Below, piece after piece: positions 46,790 through 58,423 of a stretch of 64,000 bases of DNA. Made by a program: the position numbers and the translations under genes. Below the pieces are notes generated by a model. It made no database searches. It was given only the letters and a program-made list of their open reading frames with translations, and was not told the DNA's origin. Position 1 is the first letter of the stretch, and every line of letters starts with the position of its first letter. The DNA is from Hymenopus coronatus (taxonomy: Eukaryota > Arthropoda > Insecta > Mantodea > Hymenopodidae): contig CM060888.1 in NCBI GenBank assembly GCA_030762935.1, positions 117,315,468-117,379,467 on the forward strand, written 5' to 3'.

Positions 46790-47608
46790 CTGTTCAGGAT
46801 AACCTAAATAAAATAATTAGGTGGGCCACCGCAAACAAATGACAATTAATGTTAGGAAAAGTAAGTCAATTGTTTTTAGTTGTACTAAGGTGAAAGTACT
46901 TCATAGCTATCATATGAGCAGGAAACGAATTCCACAGGTGTCCGGACAGCTGCAAATATTTAAGAATGTGCTTGTTGTCAAGTAATGCCGGATGGGAGGA
47001 TCAGATACATTCTACGTCCAGGAAAGCGTGGAAGACATTGCACTTCGTAATGAGAATATTGAAGAAGGGAGCGCAAAGTCCAGGGAAATTGCCTCGAAGT
47101 CCTTAGTGCGGTCAGTTGCGGAGTATGTAGCAGCATGGTGGGACCCCATACAGAGTTAATCAAACTGATTCGTGGAAAAGATACAGAGAGGTAAAGATTT
47201 TGGGCTTACGAAAGCCGAAGATAATAAATGGGATCCTGTAAAATTTAAGTGTAAACACATAGATTATTCGCACTATTTAAAGCTTATACTGGTTTAAATG
47301 CATGAGTGGACGTTAGAAAGAGGTTAGAAAACCCAGCATACTACTGTCGAAACGATAATTTGTATAAAATTAAGGGTTGAAGGTACAGAACCGACGTAAG
47401 AAAATTTTCTTTTGTTAATAGGACCATTGAAGAATGGAAAGATTTGCCTATAGCAGCCTTTCAGAACTGCCCTCTAACCTGAAAGAACTTTATGAATAAT
47501 TTAAAGAGAATAAGTGTTACTTAGTATGAGTAAATATTGTGAAGTAATTAAGGATTTCAAAAACCGTATTAGTGTATATTATTATTATTATTATTATTAA
47601 TAATAATA
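46790..47608 (+). pseudogene. LINE reverse transcriptase remnant with ATT-repeat tail
   Basis: Frameshifted plus-strand pieces match the C-terminal half of a non-LTR reverse transcriptase of Jockey/CR1 type: LQDNLNKIIRWATANK (about 46793), SCKYL (about 46945), AWKTLHFVMRILKKG, then shifted GSAKSREIASKSLVRSVAEY, AAWWDP, and later RTDVRKFSFVNRTIEEW with KDLPIAAFQNCP. It ends in an (ATT)n/(AAT)n tract at 47578-47608, a usual 3' tail. The catalytic core upstream is missing, fitting 5' truncation. Similar sequences are common in insect genomes. Confidence 0.88.
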
Positions 47609-47675
47609 CATATATGTTGGTAATTGAAATAAGTATTGCTATATTGAATGATAAGTACTTAGGAATTAAAAAAAA

Positions 47676-48531
47676 TCTGACGTGTTCCATTCACATGACT
47701 TTCTCTACGTCTCTGTAAAAAAATATTAAAAAGCGTATGCTTCTACTTACTTCATGCTAATCGAGAAAAAAATTAGCAAAGATTGTCTTATTACTTGCCT
47801 CCTTGTAAGTAGAAGCAAAATAAGGGAGTACCATAGGTTAAAGTGACAGTCAAAAGCTGGTTGCTATGTGACTGAACTCCCTATGTTTGCATGGACAGGA
47901 GTTGACACATTTCGTATGAGAAAAGTATAGGTTTTTCAAAGCTGAAACCAATAACAAGGAATATCTCAAAAACAAACAAATCCACGAAAAAGTGTATATA
48001 ACATAAATTGTTTGCTTTAACGTGCTCTACAGTTTTTGTGTGCTACATTTTTGTCCAACTCTTACGGTTTAGCAGTTATGCAAAATTCCGTAAAATTCAT
48101 TCAGAATAAAGTAGCCTTCAGGGGCTACTCCCAGAAAATTCAAGATATACATTTTATTTGTAAAGTAAATATCTTTAATATACGATTTTTTAATCAAAAC
48201 TGCTTTTAATAAAATGGAAATTTTCGAAAAAAGTTCTATATAAAGGGTAATTGGGGGTGGGCGGATTTTCTTGAAAATCTTCGTGTCGCATCCTTGGAAG
48301 ATACCAAACTTAAATACCAAGTTTTGTATTTAACGGTCCTTTCGTTTTTGAGCTACGCTGTCCAAAGACACACACACGCACACACACAGGGACCTTTTTC
48401 CAAAAATGTGTTTTTTTGGATTCAGGGGGACCCAAAACATATATTTCCGGTGAAATCTCGGAATCGAATTTTTGGATGCAATACAATACCTTCTCTATAC
48501 ACTATGTACATAGTACGTGTAGAGAAAGTTA
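47676..48531 (+). mobile_element. GPE element, well-preserved plus copy (856 bp)
   Basis: Close to consensus at both ends: TCTGACGTGTTCCATTCACA at the left; CACTATGTACATAGTACGTG and GTAGAGAAAGTTA at the right. The GGGTAATTGGGGGTGGG stretch (about 48245) and a CA tract of about ten units are intact. Confidence 0.95.
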
Positions 48532-49502
48532 AAACATGTATATGTAATAAGTTAGTTGTATTACTATTCTTAATTTAACTTAACATTATTATTGTAAGTG
48601 AATTTTGTATTATCTCTGCCACCGAGCAGTACCTAATTGCAGAGAATAAATACATACATACATATTGTGCTGAATGCTGATAAATGATAATAGAGGAAGG
48701 GAATAGAAGAAATGGCTCTATTGCTTTTATTGCTTTAGTACGTCAAGTAATAACAATCATTTTTCCAAGATTTGTGGTAGCTGCATAAAAGTAAATGATA
48801 ATACTAGACAAAATAAGCTGTATAACACATCTAATTTTTCATTCCCGGCATTTTTCCATGAGATCTAAAGTGTAAACTTACTGAATTCATAACAGAACTC
48901 TTTTGAGTTCATTATGTTCATTAGCGACGGAAGTAAGATAGTTTTAAAACTTGGCTGTAGCAAATGCAATGAAACACGAATCGGTTTCGAAACAGACTTT
49001 TTTCCTCATTCCTTTTTGCTGGCAAATTTACTAATTAAAGCACAGCAGTACGCCAAAAGTTCCTTTCATATTGCTCTTTTGTCTCTACATTTTCTCATTT
49101 TCTCTTGCGTTAGTTTTCCTTCAACTTTCCATACAAAGAAAGGCAGTGGTGCACCCATCTTGTTAATTATAGTCTATTACATCATCTGTAAGTCAATGCA
49201 GAGACCAGAGTAAAATGAGGTAGACAGATTCTCATTTCCTTGCACTGAAGAAGTAGTCATTTCCGACCGTTTCTGCAAATGGTGCCCTTTCATTCAGCTC
49301 GGTACGGAGTTAAAGAAACCACACGTAGGTATATTCCTCTTATTTTTCTTCTTCTACTCCTCCGAAGCACACAAGCAGTCTATGCCAAGGTGAAACTTTC
49401 AAGGTTTCATTATAAAGTTTTAAAGTGTCTTACCTGAAAATTTAATATCACATCTTTCTTGTCTGAGCGATGTTTAATAACACGTTGTGAGCGGACAAAG
49501 AA
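48532..49502. other. unassigned stretch
   Basis: The 99-codon frame 48914-49213 has no recognised domain. No repeat identified, except that AATAAATACATACATACAT (about 48646-48664) looks like a retroelement or polyadenylation tail. Confidence 0.4.
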
Positions 49503-49690
49503 AAAATCTGACTGCCTGCATGATCTGGTGGTTACCATGCTAGCTTCTAAATCTAGAGGTCTCAGGTTGATACCCGGCTCGAGGATGAGAATTTTTCTTT
49601 AGCTAGAATTTTCCCTAAACTCTCTAGAGTTTGGAATTAGAGGTGAATGTATGAGCGTGTGTATATGCGTGTGTATAAGAAGAAACAAGT
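49503..49690 (+). mobile_element. tRNA-derived SINE, group A
   Basis: Forward copy: tRNA-like head with GGTGGTTACCATGCTAGC and a B-box-like GGTTGATACCC at 49565-49575. It continues with the group A tail (CTCTAGAGTTTGGAATTAGA.. and a GTGTGTATATGCGTGTG end). Confidence 0.6.
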
Positions 49691-49759
49691 GAACACTGTT
49701 GCTATAACACATGTGCTAAACTCGGCATATAAATGGAGGAAAACTTCTTTTCTACCTAG

Positions 49760-50285
49760 TATTAGGATTAGGATACGGGCAGACAGGCACCGCACCTAGG
49801 TAGTTATTTAGCTACCCACCCCTGGAAGAGAGGTATAATATAAGGGGATACACAGGGTGGCCGGAACCAGGAGCGACAGCACGGGAACTAGTTTCCTGAC
49901 TGAAGTACTCCGATAGGGAGACTACAGACCCCGTCCGATTTAGAGCACCACGTCCCTTCCAAGGGCTGTTATCGTGGCAGCTAACCGAAGTCGGCGAATG
50001 GAAATGGTCACTTTGAGCATCCTTTTCTCCAGCTACTCCTCTCCTCGTGCTATCGTACACTTCCAACCCGGAAATAAACCACCGGGATGATGGATGAATA
50101 AAATGACAATGGAAAAGACATGGAAGTACAGGAAATTCGGAGGATAAAATAAACTTCCCCATCATTTGTCTGGCGACCCTGGGGAGACCTAAAAAGAAAT
50201 GAATCAAGCAGATCGGCCACGGGGATCAAGCCCACAACCTCCCGAATGTGGACCATAGACAAAGTCACCTGAGCAATCCCGCTCG
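49760..50285 (-). mobile_element. tRNA-like repeat, probably group D-related
   Basis: Higher GC than the flanks. At the right end a reversed tRNA-like unit appears (GGGATCAAGCCCACAACC.. near 50220-50240 and CACCTGAGCAATCCCGCTCGG to 50285). The body shares only the GATGATGGATGA flavour with group D. The 131-codon minus frame inside has no domain. Confidence 0.35.
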
Positions 50286-50681
50286 GTGTTTTACCTATTA
50301 TATAATTTATTTATTTATAACTACTGCAAAAAATTCTTTCGAAAGTTTATTTTTCTATCTATATTATGCTTATCATTAAAAACCTTTGCAGAAACAGTTT
50401 CATTATTCATTTTGTTTTAGGTAGAAAGGTTTAGAGGAAACCGAAAAATATAGCAAGCCGACATTTGCTAGCATGGATATAAACAATAGAATAGTACAAT
50501 GCTTTAAAAGCGACAAGTATTGAAAAATTAAAATTAATAACAACGGTTACAACGGAAATTGCTAATAATAACACATAGTTATTTTAAATGTGTTGTGAGG
50601 AAAAAGCGATCAATATTTTGTGTCTAGTAGCATTAGACTGTCTCTTATGGTTTGCCAGTTATGTTTCTTTCTGAATAAACA

Positions 50682-50860
50682 TCATTAGCATGGCTTCCTT
50701 CGGAAGGGAAGTAAAGTCATTGGTCCCGTGTCGTAGATTTACGACACGTAAAAGAGCCTCAAGCCTGATAAACGGCCTCTGAGCGAAACAAAACTGTCTC
50801 TCACGCCCTGTATGGAATGGGACGCTGAGAACTACAGCAATGAAAGAGCTTCCATAAATT
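50682..50860 (+). mobile_element. SINE group B, body only
   Basis: Carries CTTCCTTCGGAAGGGAAGTA, GGTCCCGTGTCGTAGATTTA and CGTAAAAGAGCCTCAAGC. The tRNA-like head is missing (5' truncated). Inserted in the old GPE copy. Confidence 0.75.
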
Positions 50861-51059
50861 CAACTGCATTTAATTTTTCTGGATAAAGATAAATTCTATC
50901 TGTTCTTCGTTTTAATCAAACTCATTAGAGTCGTTTCTAAGAAGGGAAATAGCTAACAATGTTATTGTATAGTTAGGATTTTCTTCAAAAGCTCCATGTC
51001 GAACCTTCGGAAGATCTTAAGTTTGGTATTGAACTGGCGTTTCCCTAATGAGATATGCT

Positions 51060-51062
<3 letters not shown>

Positions 51063-51152
<90 letters not shown>
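51063..51152. repeat. compound (TC)n(CA)n microsatellite
   Basis: About 29 TC units (51063-51120) followed by about 16 CA units. It occupies the GPE microsatellite position, where other copies have only CA/GT. Confidence 0.97.
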
Positions 51153-51155
<3 letters not shown>

Positions 51156-51292
51156 GCTTAAAACGGAAATGTTTTCTAATTTTCTTTTTTGAAGGAGGAG
51201 GTTTTGATGGAAACTAAAAAAAAAATTACTTTCATTGCATTCTCGACATCGATTTTGCTGTGAAATACATTTTCTGTACCAAATTGAAGTAA

Positions 51293-51958
51293 AAAGTGCT
51301 TTATATTGGCACAAAAAATAAGAAAACCTGGCGCCTTTAGTAGACATTAACTTATGGCAGCGGTAGCTTTTGATTTTTCTCATCTACTTTTTTATCGTTG
51401 TAATATATTGACAATTAAACGCATCCAAATCCATATACAATTCTCCTCATATTTGTTTTTAAACGCGAAATATAATATTTTAGAAAACCATTTCGTTACC
51501 TGAAACTAACTCCCGTAAGGATATATAAAATCCTTAATGTCCTTAAATCTACACATAAAAATACAGCTTACTTTTTCCCTATATGAACAAGCAAATTTTG
51601 TGCAGCATATGCATATATACAATATAGGAACTTAGTAAATATTAGCCATTACAGTTCATTCATGTTTGGATGATCAAAAGTAAACATTCCAGCGCCTCTT
51701 GCATTATTTTCCCTTTGCACACAATATTTTTCTGCTGTAAACAGCTTCATCATTCACACAAAAATCATAACAATCGTCTAATTAATACTATAGCCCCAAA
51801 GCAGTAACCATTTCATTCGATCATTCCATTTGGTAAGATAAATACACAGATAGATTTACATAATGTGTTGTGATCACAAAACAATGAAAACTTTTGGAGG
51901 CTGGTGCTGAGGGAAGCAAATTTACCTGAAACTCATTAGTAGGATGACGAGAGATTTT
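51293..51958. other. unassigned AT-rich stretch
   Basis: No gene or known repeat seen. Confidence 0.45.
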
Positions 51959-53111
51959 TACTTTCTCTACATATACTGTACACATAATGTACAGAGTAGG
52001 TATTGTATTCCACCAAATAACTTGCTGTTGAGATTTCGTCGGAAATAAATATATGTTTTGAGCTCCCCTGAGTAGAAAAAGAGCATTTTTAGAAAAATGC
52101 CCATGTGTGTATGTCTCTGTGTGTTTGTGTGTGAGTGTGGAGCATGAATGAAAACTAAAATTCCGTTAAATACCAAAATGGTATTTAAGTTCTGTATCTT
52201 CCAAGAATGCGACACGAAGATTTTCAAAAAAATCTCCCCACCTCAAACTACCCTTTACTTGGAAAAAATTTCAAAATGTTTTTTTTCCAAAAAGAGAGCT
52301 AAATATTTTGATTAAACTACTGTATATTCAAATAAAATGTGTGTTCATGAATTTTGCATAACTATTAAACTATAAGAAATAGATAAAGACTTAATACACA
52401 AAAAATCTGAGATGTACCATTCACATGACTTTCTCTACTTTTCTGTAACAAATTATTGTTAAAAAGCTCTTGCCTCTATTTACTTCATGCTACTCGAGAA
52501 CAAATTTGCAGAAATAAACTTATTACTTGTTTCCTTGTAAATAGAAGCGAAATAAGGGAGTACCATAGATTAAAGTGACAGTCAAAAGCTGGTTTCTCTG
52601 TGACAAGTTCCTTTGTTTATATGGACAGGAGTGCACAAATTCCTATATGAGAAAAGTAAGTTTTTCATAGCTGAAACCACAAACAATGAATGTCTCAAAA
52701 ACAATCAACTCCTCGAAAAAAATGTATATAACATAAGCTGTGTGTTTTAATGTGCTCTACATTCTTATCTAGTAAGTTTTTGTCTATGTCTTACGGTTTA
52801 GCAGTTATGCAAAATTCCGTAAAATTCGTCCGGAATAAAGTAGTCTTCAGAGGCTATTCCCAGAAAATTCGGGATATACATTTTGTTTGTCAGGTAAATA
52901 TCTTTAATATTTGATATTTTAATCAAAATCGTTAGAGCCATTTTCAAGAGAATCAACATTTTCGAAAAAAGTTCCATGTAAAGGGTAGTTTAGGGTGGGG
53001 GATTTTTCTCAAATCTTCGTGTCGCATCCCTGGAAGATACTAAACTTAAATACCAAGTTTGGTATTTTACCGACTTTTCGTTTTTGAGCTATCGTGTTTA
53101 CAGTCACACGG

Positions 53112-53114
53112 GCG

Positions 53115-53147
<33 letters not shown>
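53112..53147. repeat. (GC)n(CA)n alternating purine-pyrimidine tract
   Basis: About five GC units running into about 13 CA units. Such a tract can adopt Z-DNA in principle. It lies at the GPE microsatellite position. Confidence 0.93.
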
Positions 53148-53192
53148 GGAGCTTTTTGTGAACATGCTTTTTTTTATATACAGGGTGTTTGA

Positions 53193-53299
53193 AAAATACG
53201 GGGCATAATTTCAGGTATGTATTTCCCACGTGTAGGCAATCCAAGTAGTTCATTATAATATGTGTCCGGAAATGCTTCATTTCCGAGTTATGACCCTAT
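53193..53299. mobile_element. about 106-bp terminus of another transposable element
   Basis: TATACAGGGTGTTTGAAAAA.. to CATTTCCGAGTTATG replaces part of the GPE sequence between TGCTTTTTTT and TATTTCCGGTGAAAT. The TACAGGGTGTTT start has the look of a transposon end. Only one end is present, so it is a truncated insertion. Confidence 0.6.
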
Positions 53300-53585
53300 T
53301 TCCGGTGAAATTTCGGTATCGAATTTTCGGGTGGAGTGCAATATCTTCTCTATACACTATGCACATAGTGCGTGTAGAGAAAGTAAAAATGTGTATCTGT
53401 TAAAATACATAACTTATAACATACGTATAATTTTAGTTGTAGAATTTCCGTTCCTTAGATATTCCTTGTTGTAAGTTTCATATTTTTTAAAATAAATAAT
53501 TTTTCTCAAACACAATCATCTTTCGTTTCATCTCCTTTGTGTTACTGGCAATGCAAGGCAAACCGCTTCAATATCGACTAGTTTT

Positions 53586-54454
53586 TACTTTCTCTATACG
53601 CACAATGTACATAGTGTATAGAGAGGGTATTGTACTCCACCATAAAATTGATACTGAGATTTCGCCGGAAATATATGTTTTAGGGTCTCCTTTATCTAAA
53701 AAAAAGCATTTTCACAAAAAGGTCCGTGTGTGTGTGTGTCCATGTGTCCGTGTGTCCGTGGACACGATATCTCAAAAACGAAAAGTGGTAAAATACCAAA
53801 CTTGGTATTTAAGTGTGTATCTTCCAGGGGTGTGACACGAAGATTTTGAGAAAAATCCCCCACCCCAAAATACCCTTTACATGGAATCTTTTTCGAAAAT
53901 TTTGAATTTCTCAAAAATGGCTGTAACGATTTTGATTAAAATATCATATTTTAAAGACATTTACCTGACAAATAAAATATATATCTTGAATTTTCTTTGA
54001 AAGCCTCTGAAGACTACTTTATTCTGGATAAATTTTAGGACTTTTAAATAACTGCTAAACCGTAAGAGATGGACAAAAACCTACTAAACAAAAAATGTAG
54101 AGCACGTTAAAACACAATTTATGTTATATACATTGTTTTCGTGGAGTTCATCGTTTTTTTAGACATTCCTTGTTTTAAGTTTCTGCTATGAAAAACTTAC
54201 CCTTTTCTCATAAAGAAATTTGCCAACTGCTGTCCATACAAACAAAGTAACTTCAGTGACATAGCAACCAGCGTTTAACTATCACTTCATCCTAAGGTAC
54301 TCTATTATTTTGCTTCTACTTACAAGGGAGCAAGTAATAAGACTATTTCTTTTAATTTTTTCTGATTACCATGAAGTAAATAGAAGTATAAGCTTTTTAA
54401 AGAATAGTTTGTTGCAGGGATGTAGAGAAAGTCATGTGATTGGTACACAACAGA
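53586..54454 (-). mobile_element. GPE element, well-preserved minus copy (869 bp)
   Basis: Good terminal palindrome (CACAATGTACATAGTGTATA), a short GT/GTCC block (about 53723-53760), AAATACCAAACTTGGTATTT, CCCCCACCCCAAAATACCC, and the end ACAACAGA. It lies about 70 bp from the preceding nest. Confidence 0.94.
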
Positions 54455-54474
54455 TTTTTAAAAGATTAGAGTCG

Positions 54475-54610
54475 TTTTAACCTAGTGTATTCCCTTATTT
54501 TCCTTCTTCTTAGTAGAAACTATATAAGACATAGTGTTTATCTGGATTAGCATAATGTAAGTATACTTTGTTTACAGAATAAGTAGAGAATATCGTAACT
54601 TCTTATTGAG
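54475..54610 (-). mobile_element. GPE fragment
   Basis: Only TCTGATG-proximal minus sequence remains (CTAGTGTATTCCCTTATTTT, TAGCATAATGTAAGTA, AAGTAGAGAATATCG). Confidence 0.5.
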
Positions 54611-55147
54611 CAAATACATTTCTTACTCTCTGGTAAGGTTCAAACAAAAGTGTTCACAAACTATTGCTGAGTATCGGTCCGCAGTGAGTTTGTGATTCTT
54701 AAGAAGTATCCTTGCCCTTCTTGGGATCTTCAGTCAGAGAGAAAACGGTGGGGGTTTTCCGTTACTCAATATTAATTAACTTTTCTTGCTGCTACGTAAG
54801 CATATTTCGTGACAGCTAGCTCCAAAATTCGGTTACCTAATCCCTTATTTACTCCATGCAGTCACTCGTTCATTCATGTGTGATATGCTGTTAACAAGAG
54901 ATTAAGTTTCCTCCTTCCTTTCTCCTACATCTCATCTTTGCCAAGAGCAATGACCTCCACAATTTTCTTAAAGCAATATCACGTTGCGAAATTGAGTATT
55001 TTCTGGCCAGTTTTCTTTGAAAGTTAACCCTTAATATTTGTCCTTAATTGAATAAAATTAAAGTTAAATTCTGTGTATGCGTTTTCTTATGGATTTTCTT
55101 TAACTGCTGCGGTTCTCAGCGTCCCATTCTATATTGTGCTTACTTTT
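54611..55147. other. unassigned stretch
   Basis: No gene or repeat recognised, except a possible group B-like scrap (GCGGTTCTCAGCGTCCCATT) near 55110-55130. Confidence 0.4.
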
Positions 55148-56649
55148 GAATGAATGAATGAATAAGTGTATTTATTGACATAACAGTATCATTTAATTGA
55201 GCTTCAACAATCACACGGGTTCACAAACCGTACGTGCTTTTGTAATATAGTAAGCGATATTAAAACAACAAGAAGGAATTAAAAGAGTACACACGAAAAT
55301 AACAAGACAAAGGTATTCAAATACAGCAATTTAACTTTACAACACAGAGTACACTTTATTCAGATGCATTAATATACCCTATTATAATAGACAAATACAC
55401 TTTAGAGAAATATATACACATAATATATAGATAACTTATAAAACCACAACACAATGATGACATAAGTATGACATAAAATATAAGTTGTAAAAATTATAAA
55501 CAATCTTTTTTCTTTGTTGTAGCTTAACGTCCTTTGATCGGTCTTATCGTACGATAATGACTGTTGTTTAGCTTCTCTATTGTTAGCCTCCTCAGATCTC
55601 AGCTGTCTTGCGTTAAGTATAAATTACCTAACCCGTCCACGTCTTCCGTGCCTGCCAGTAGTGTTCAACATGCTTCTAGCTCTAACGGTGGTAAAGAATC
55701 GCGGTAAATATTTTGCCCTCCATTCCTCCGTATCCCTACAGCTTGCCAAGATATGGGTCCACGACTCCTCCTCCTCGCAAATGAGACAGATTCTCATAAC
55801 ATTCTCGTCAGAAATTTTTATGCTCTGCCATGCTCCTAGGCTATTCTACGCGAGCACCTCTCTAATGAGTTTGGTACCTGTTTTCATATATTGGTCCTTA
55901 CCCCACTTCGATTTTAGCCCATAATGTACTTATAAAGAAATCTTCTCCGTGCATTGCGCAATAATTTGCTGTCTGTCAATATCACAGAGACGCTTCTTAA
56001 TCTTTCGCCAAATACTCCGTCTGTTTGCCTGCCCCGCCATTCAAATGTATCCCATTTCAATGGTTTTCAACCCTTTCTTTAACTTTAAAGATCAGATCAA
56101 ATTACCTTCTATTCGTATCTGTTCATGGTAGCAGACTGCCCTAATTAGAGTTTGATTTCTGTGAATGATTCTCATCCAACATTTAAGTGCTCTGATTATT
56201 TCACTATGCGCCCCAAATTCTCTCATTATTCCACAGTTGGCCGCACCCCTCCATACACCCAGAGTTCCTTTCAAAAATTGGGTCCTCAATTGGTCCAGAT
56301 TCCCTATTGTTCCCACTTCCATATTTCTCCTCTATATGTCATCGTGGATCTAACTGTCGCCTCGTATATAGTTTCCATTAAGATTATGGATATATTCGGA
56401 ATTCTGCAGCATATCCGAAGAGCTTCCGTTGCTTTCACCCTTGCCTTGTGTTACGTGATGTCAATGTGTTTGTCCATTTTCCGTTCATTGTAAATGTGAT
56501 TCCTAAGTACACAAAAGATTTAACATTGTCCAGTATCTGTCCTGCATATGTCCACGTCTCCTCCCTGTTATAAACAAAAACTCATTGCCTTAGTCATATT
56601 CACATTAACTGTAAAAATCATTTATCGCAATAATTCTTAAGTTTGTCCA
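55148..56649 (-). pseudogene. 5'-truncated LINE, C-terminal reverse transcriptase region and 3' tail
   Basis: On the minus strand, frameshifted pieces run in order: ETWTYAGQ (about 56545), KSFVYLGITFTMNGKW (about 56490-56535), MTYRGEIW (about 56322-56345), GNLDQLRTQFLKGTLGVWRG (about 56250-56310), IIRALKCWMRIIHRN, then LICEEEESWTHILASC (about 55745-55800), a Cys/His zinc-knuckle-like C-terminus. The 3' end is an (ATTC)n tail at 55148-55166. It is a different LINE type from those at 33-35 and 46.8 kb. A SINE-B abuts its upstream end at 56650. Confidence 0.88.
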
Positions 56650-56829
56650 GAGGCCTCTTTATCAGGTTTGAGGTTCTTTAGTGCCATTAATCTTTGCCGC
56701 GGGACCGCCAACTCTACCGCCCTTCTAAAGTAAAGATTTGTACGCCCAAAACAAATCCATCACTTCCTGCCGGGTTTGAAACCGTGACCTTGGTATGTAG
56801 ACGATGGTGTGTTACCTAAAGACCACGGA
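56650..56829 (-). mobile_element. tRNA-derived SINE, group B
   Basis: Reverse copy: GAGGCCTCTTTATCAGG, GAGGTTCTTTAGTGCC, then a shortened middle, and the reversed head with B-box gggtttgaaacc at 56772-56783. The CTTCCTTCGGAAGG block is missing. Confidence 0.65.
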
Positions 56830-57102
56830 GAAGGATACTTATTGAGTAAATGTAGGCTTTCATGGCCGGGTCAGAGTTACAAATAGAATTTTTTTCCGGG
56901 CAAAGAGGCCGAGGAATGTTATATGTTTATTTTCCTGTATATACGTTTCGTTCCACAGCCGCGATACTATAATAAATCTACGTACGCAATTTTCAACCTG
57001 GAAATAGCTTCTAGCTATAATTATCCTTAATTACTTTTATTTTCAATTTTAAGTAAGGTTTTCAAAGCATGTAGCATCTATTTGAAAGAATACCATGAAA
57101 AA

Positions 57103-57765
57103 TCTGATGTGTTACATTCGCATTACTGTTCTACCATTGTAACAAACGTGTCTTAAAAATGCTCATCTGACATTAACGTTACTAAATACTAGAGAAGTGG
57201 TTTTATTACATATTTTGTTACAGGTTCATGGGAAATAGGCCAATACACCAGGCTAAAGTAATAGGCAAATATTTCAGAAGGGCTCACTATGTGATGCTCT
57301 TATAATTCTTCTCCTTGCGTGATCAGGACGATTTCCCTTTTGAGAAACGTATTTATATTGAAATATTTAAATGATAGCAACGAATATCTCGGAAATAGTT
57401 AACTCCACAAAAGATCTATCTGACATAAATTTTCTGCTTTAACTACATCTACATTTTGTTTAGTATGATTGTTTATCTATTACGGTTACTAGTTTTGCAA
57501 AATTAATCTAGAATGAAAAGAACTTTAAAGCTCCAGAATATTGAATACATATATTAGTTTATAAAGGGTAGTTTAGGTTGGAAATTTTCTTTAAAATCTT
57601 TATGTCACATTCTTGGAAGATGCTGAACATAAATCCAAGTTTGGTATTTAACTGACTCTTCGCTTTTTCTGTTCATCGACATACACATGCGCCCGCGAGT
57701 GCGGACCTTTATCTAAAATTATCTTTATTTGATTCCCGGTAGTCTCAAATACGAGTGTCAGATTT
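57103..57765 (+). mobile_element. GPE element, diverged plus copy
   Basis: Starts TCTGATGTGTTACATTCGCA after AAAA. The blocks TTAACTCCACAAAAGATC, TTTGTATGATT-like and CAAGTTTGGTATTTAACTG are collinear. The palindromic end is replaced by the next, reversed fragment. Confidence 0.75.
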
Positions 57766-57769
57766 AGTA

Positions 57770-57870
57770 CTTATTTATTGCTTTCTTTACCATGTACATA
57801 GTAGGCTTGGCATTCCAACCAAAAATTCGATACCGAGAGATTCCTTGTTATTGCTTTCAATTTTAAATAA
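57770..57870 (-). mobile_element. GPE fragment, minus, internally deleted
   Basis: Palindromic-end sequence (TTGCTTTCTTTACCATGTAC..AAAATTCGATACCGAG) is fused directly to a distal GPE segment (AGATTCCTTGTTATTGCTTT). About 600 bp of the normal interior is missing. Confidence 0.6.
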
Positions 57871-57934
57871 TATTTGCTCGAATGAGACCATTCGTTTTCT
57901 TATTCCTGCTCAAGAAAAGAAAGCAAAATTGTTC

Positions 57935-58046
57935 TCAGAGGCTCTTTATCAAGTCTGAGGTTCTTTTATGTGCAGTTAATCTACTACAAGGCTTACTTCC
58001 CTTCCGAAGAAAGCTATGCTAAGGATTTTTACGCTGCAAAGCGAAC
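57935..58046 (-). mobile_element. SINE group B fragment
   Basis: Reverse body sequence: GAGGCTCTTTATCAAGTCTG, TTACTTCCCTTCCGAAG, AAGGATTTTTACGC. The head is not recognisable. Confidence 0.6.
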
Positions 58047-58385
58047 GAACTTCATAATCGTCAATTAGAACCCAGCAGCCCTTAATAGATTTGAATATTG
58101 CTTAAGTGCAGTGTATTCCCTTATTCTTTTTTATCTATGAAGTAGTATGTGATAAATGTATTATGTACATTTGTTTACTTATTACACTCCTGACTGGAGT
58201 TGAAGTTTCTCTTATGCACACATTCTAAAGTTTGTGACCACGACTGGCGTAGAGACGGTTTGTTTCAGTTGTGTTGGTTTTCCATTGTTAATTTCAATTC
58301 GGTGATCTTAAATATTATAAACTGTTAAATTCAGCATTCAGCTAATCTCGTAATTTCAATAATTTCCCGAGGGTTGTCACCTAGG

Positions 58386-58423
58386 GTTGTAGTGCCCCAT
58401 TTCTATCTATGGGGCACTACAAC
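58386..58423. repeat. perfect 15-bp hairpin
   Basis: GTTGTAGTGCCCCAT (58386-58400) pairs without mismatch with ATGGGGCACTACAAC (58409-58423) across an 8-nt loop. ACCT and AGGT just outside could add pairs with a small bulge. It is not part of GPE, SINE or TIR families seen here. Function unknown. Confidence 0.9.

Larger units (their letters stand above)
50300..51292 (+). mobile_element. GPE element, old plus copy carrying a SINE
   Basis: Diverged but collinear: ATTATGCTTATCATTAAAAACC, AACAACGGTTACAACGG, TTTGCCAGTTATG, TCTTCAAAAGCTCCATGTCG, GGAAGATCTTAAGTTTGGTA, then a TC/CA microsatellite, then TCTCGACATCGATTTTGC and GAAGTAAAA. The SINE-B at 50682-50860 interrupts it. The terminal palindrome is gone. 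Confidence 0.7.
52406..53385 (+). mobile_element. GPE element nested in 51959-53515
   Basis: A complete plus copy with good ends (TCTGAGATGTACC; CACTATGCACATAGTGCG..GTAGAGAAAGTA). Its length is raised to 980 bp by a foreign piece at 53193-53299. The microsatellite is (GC)n(CA)n. Confidence 0.92.
51959..53515 (-). mobile_element. GPE element interrupted by a plus GPE copy
   Basis: Pieces 51959-52405 and 53386-about 53515 form one minus copy. It breaks in the A-run of the conserved ACACAAAAAATGTAGAGC segment: acacaaaaaa at the left, then tgtgtatctgttaaaatac at the right. It then fades after TTTTTCTCAAACACAA, so the TCTGATG end is lost. Confidence 0.85.

Noticed and set aside
47578..47608. independent palindrome (ATT)n(AAT)n
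   Set aside because: Best explained as the simple-sequence tail of the LINE remnant at 46790.
49812..50207. 131-codon minus frame
   Set aside because: No domain, and it lies in a SINE-like repeat of higher GC.
55580..56493. plus-strand frames of 113-114 codons
   Set aside because: Antisense shadows of the LINE on the minus strand.
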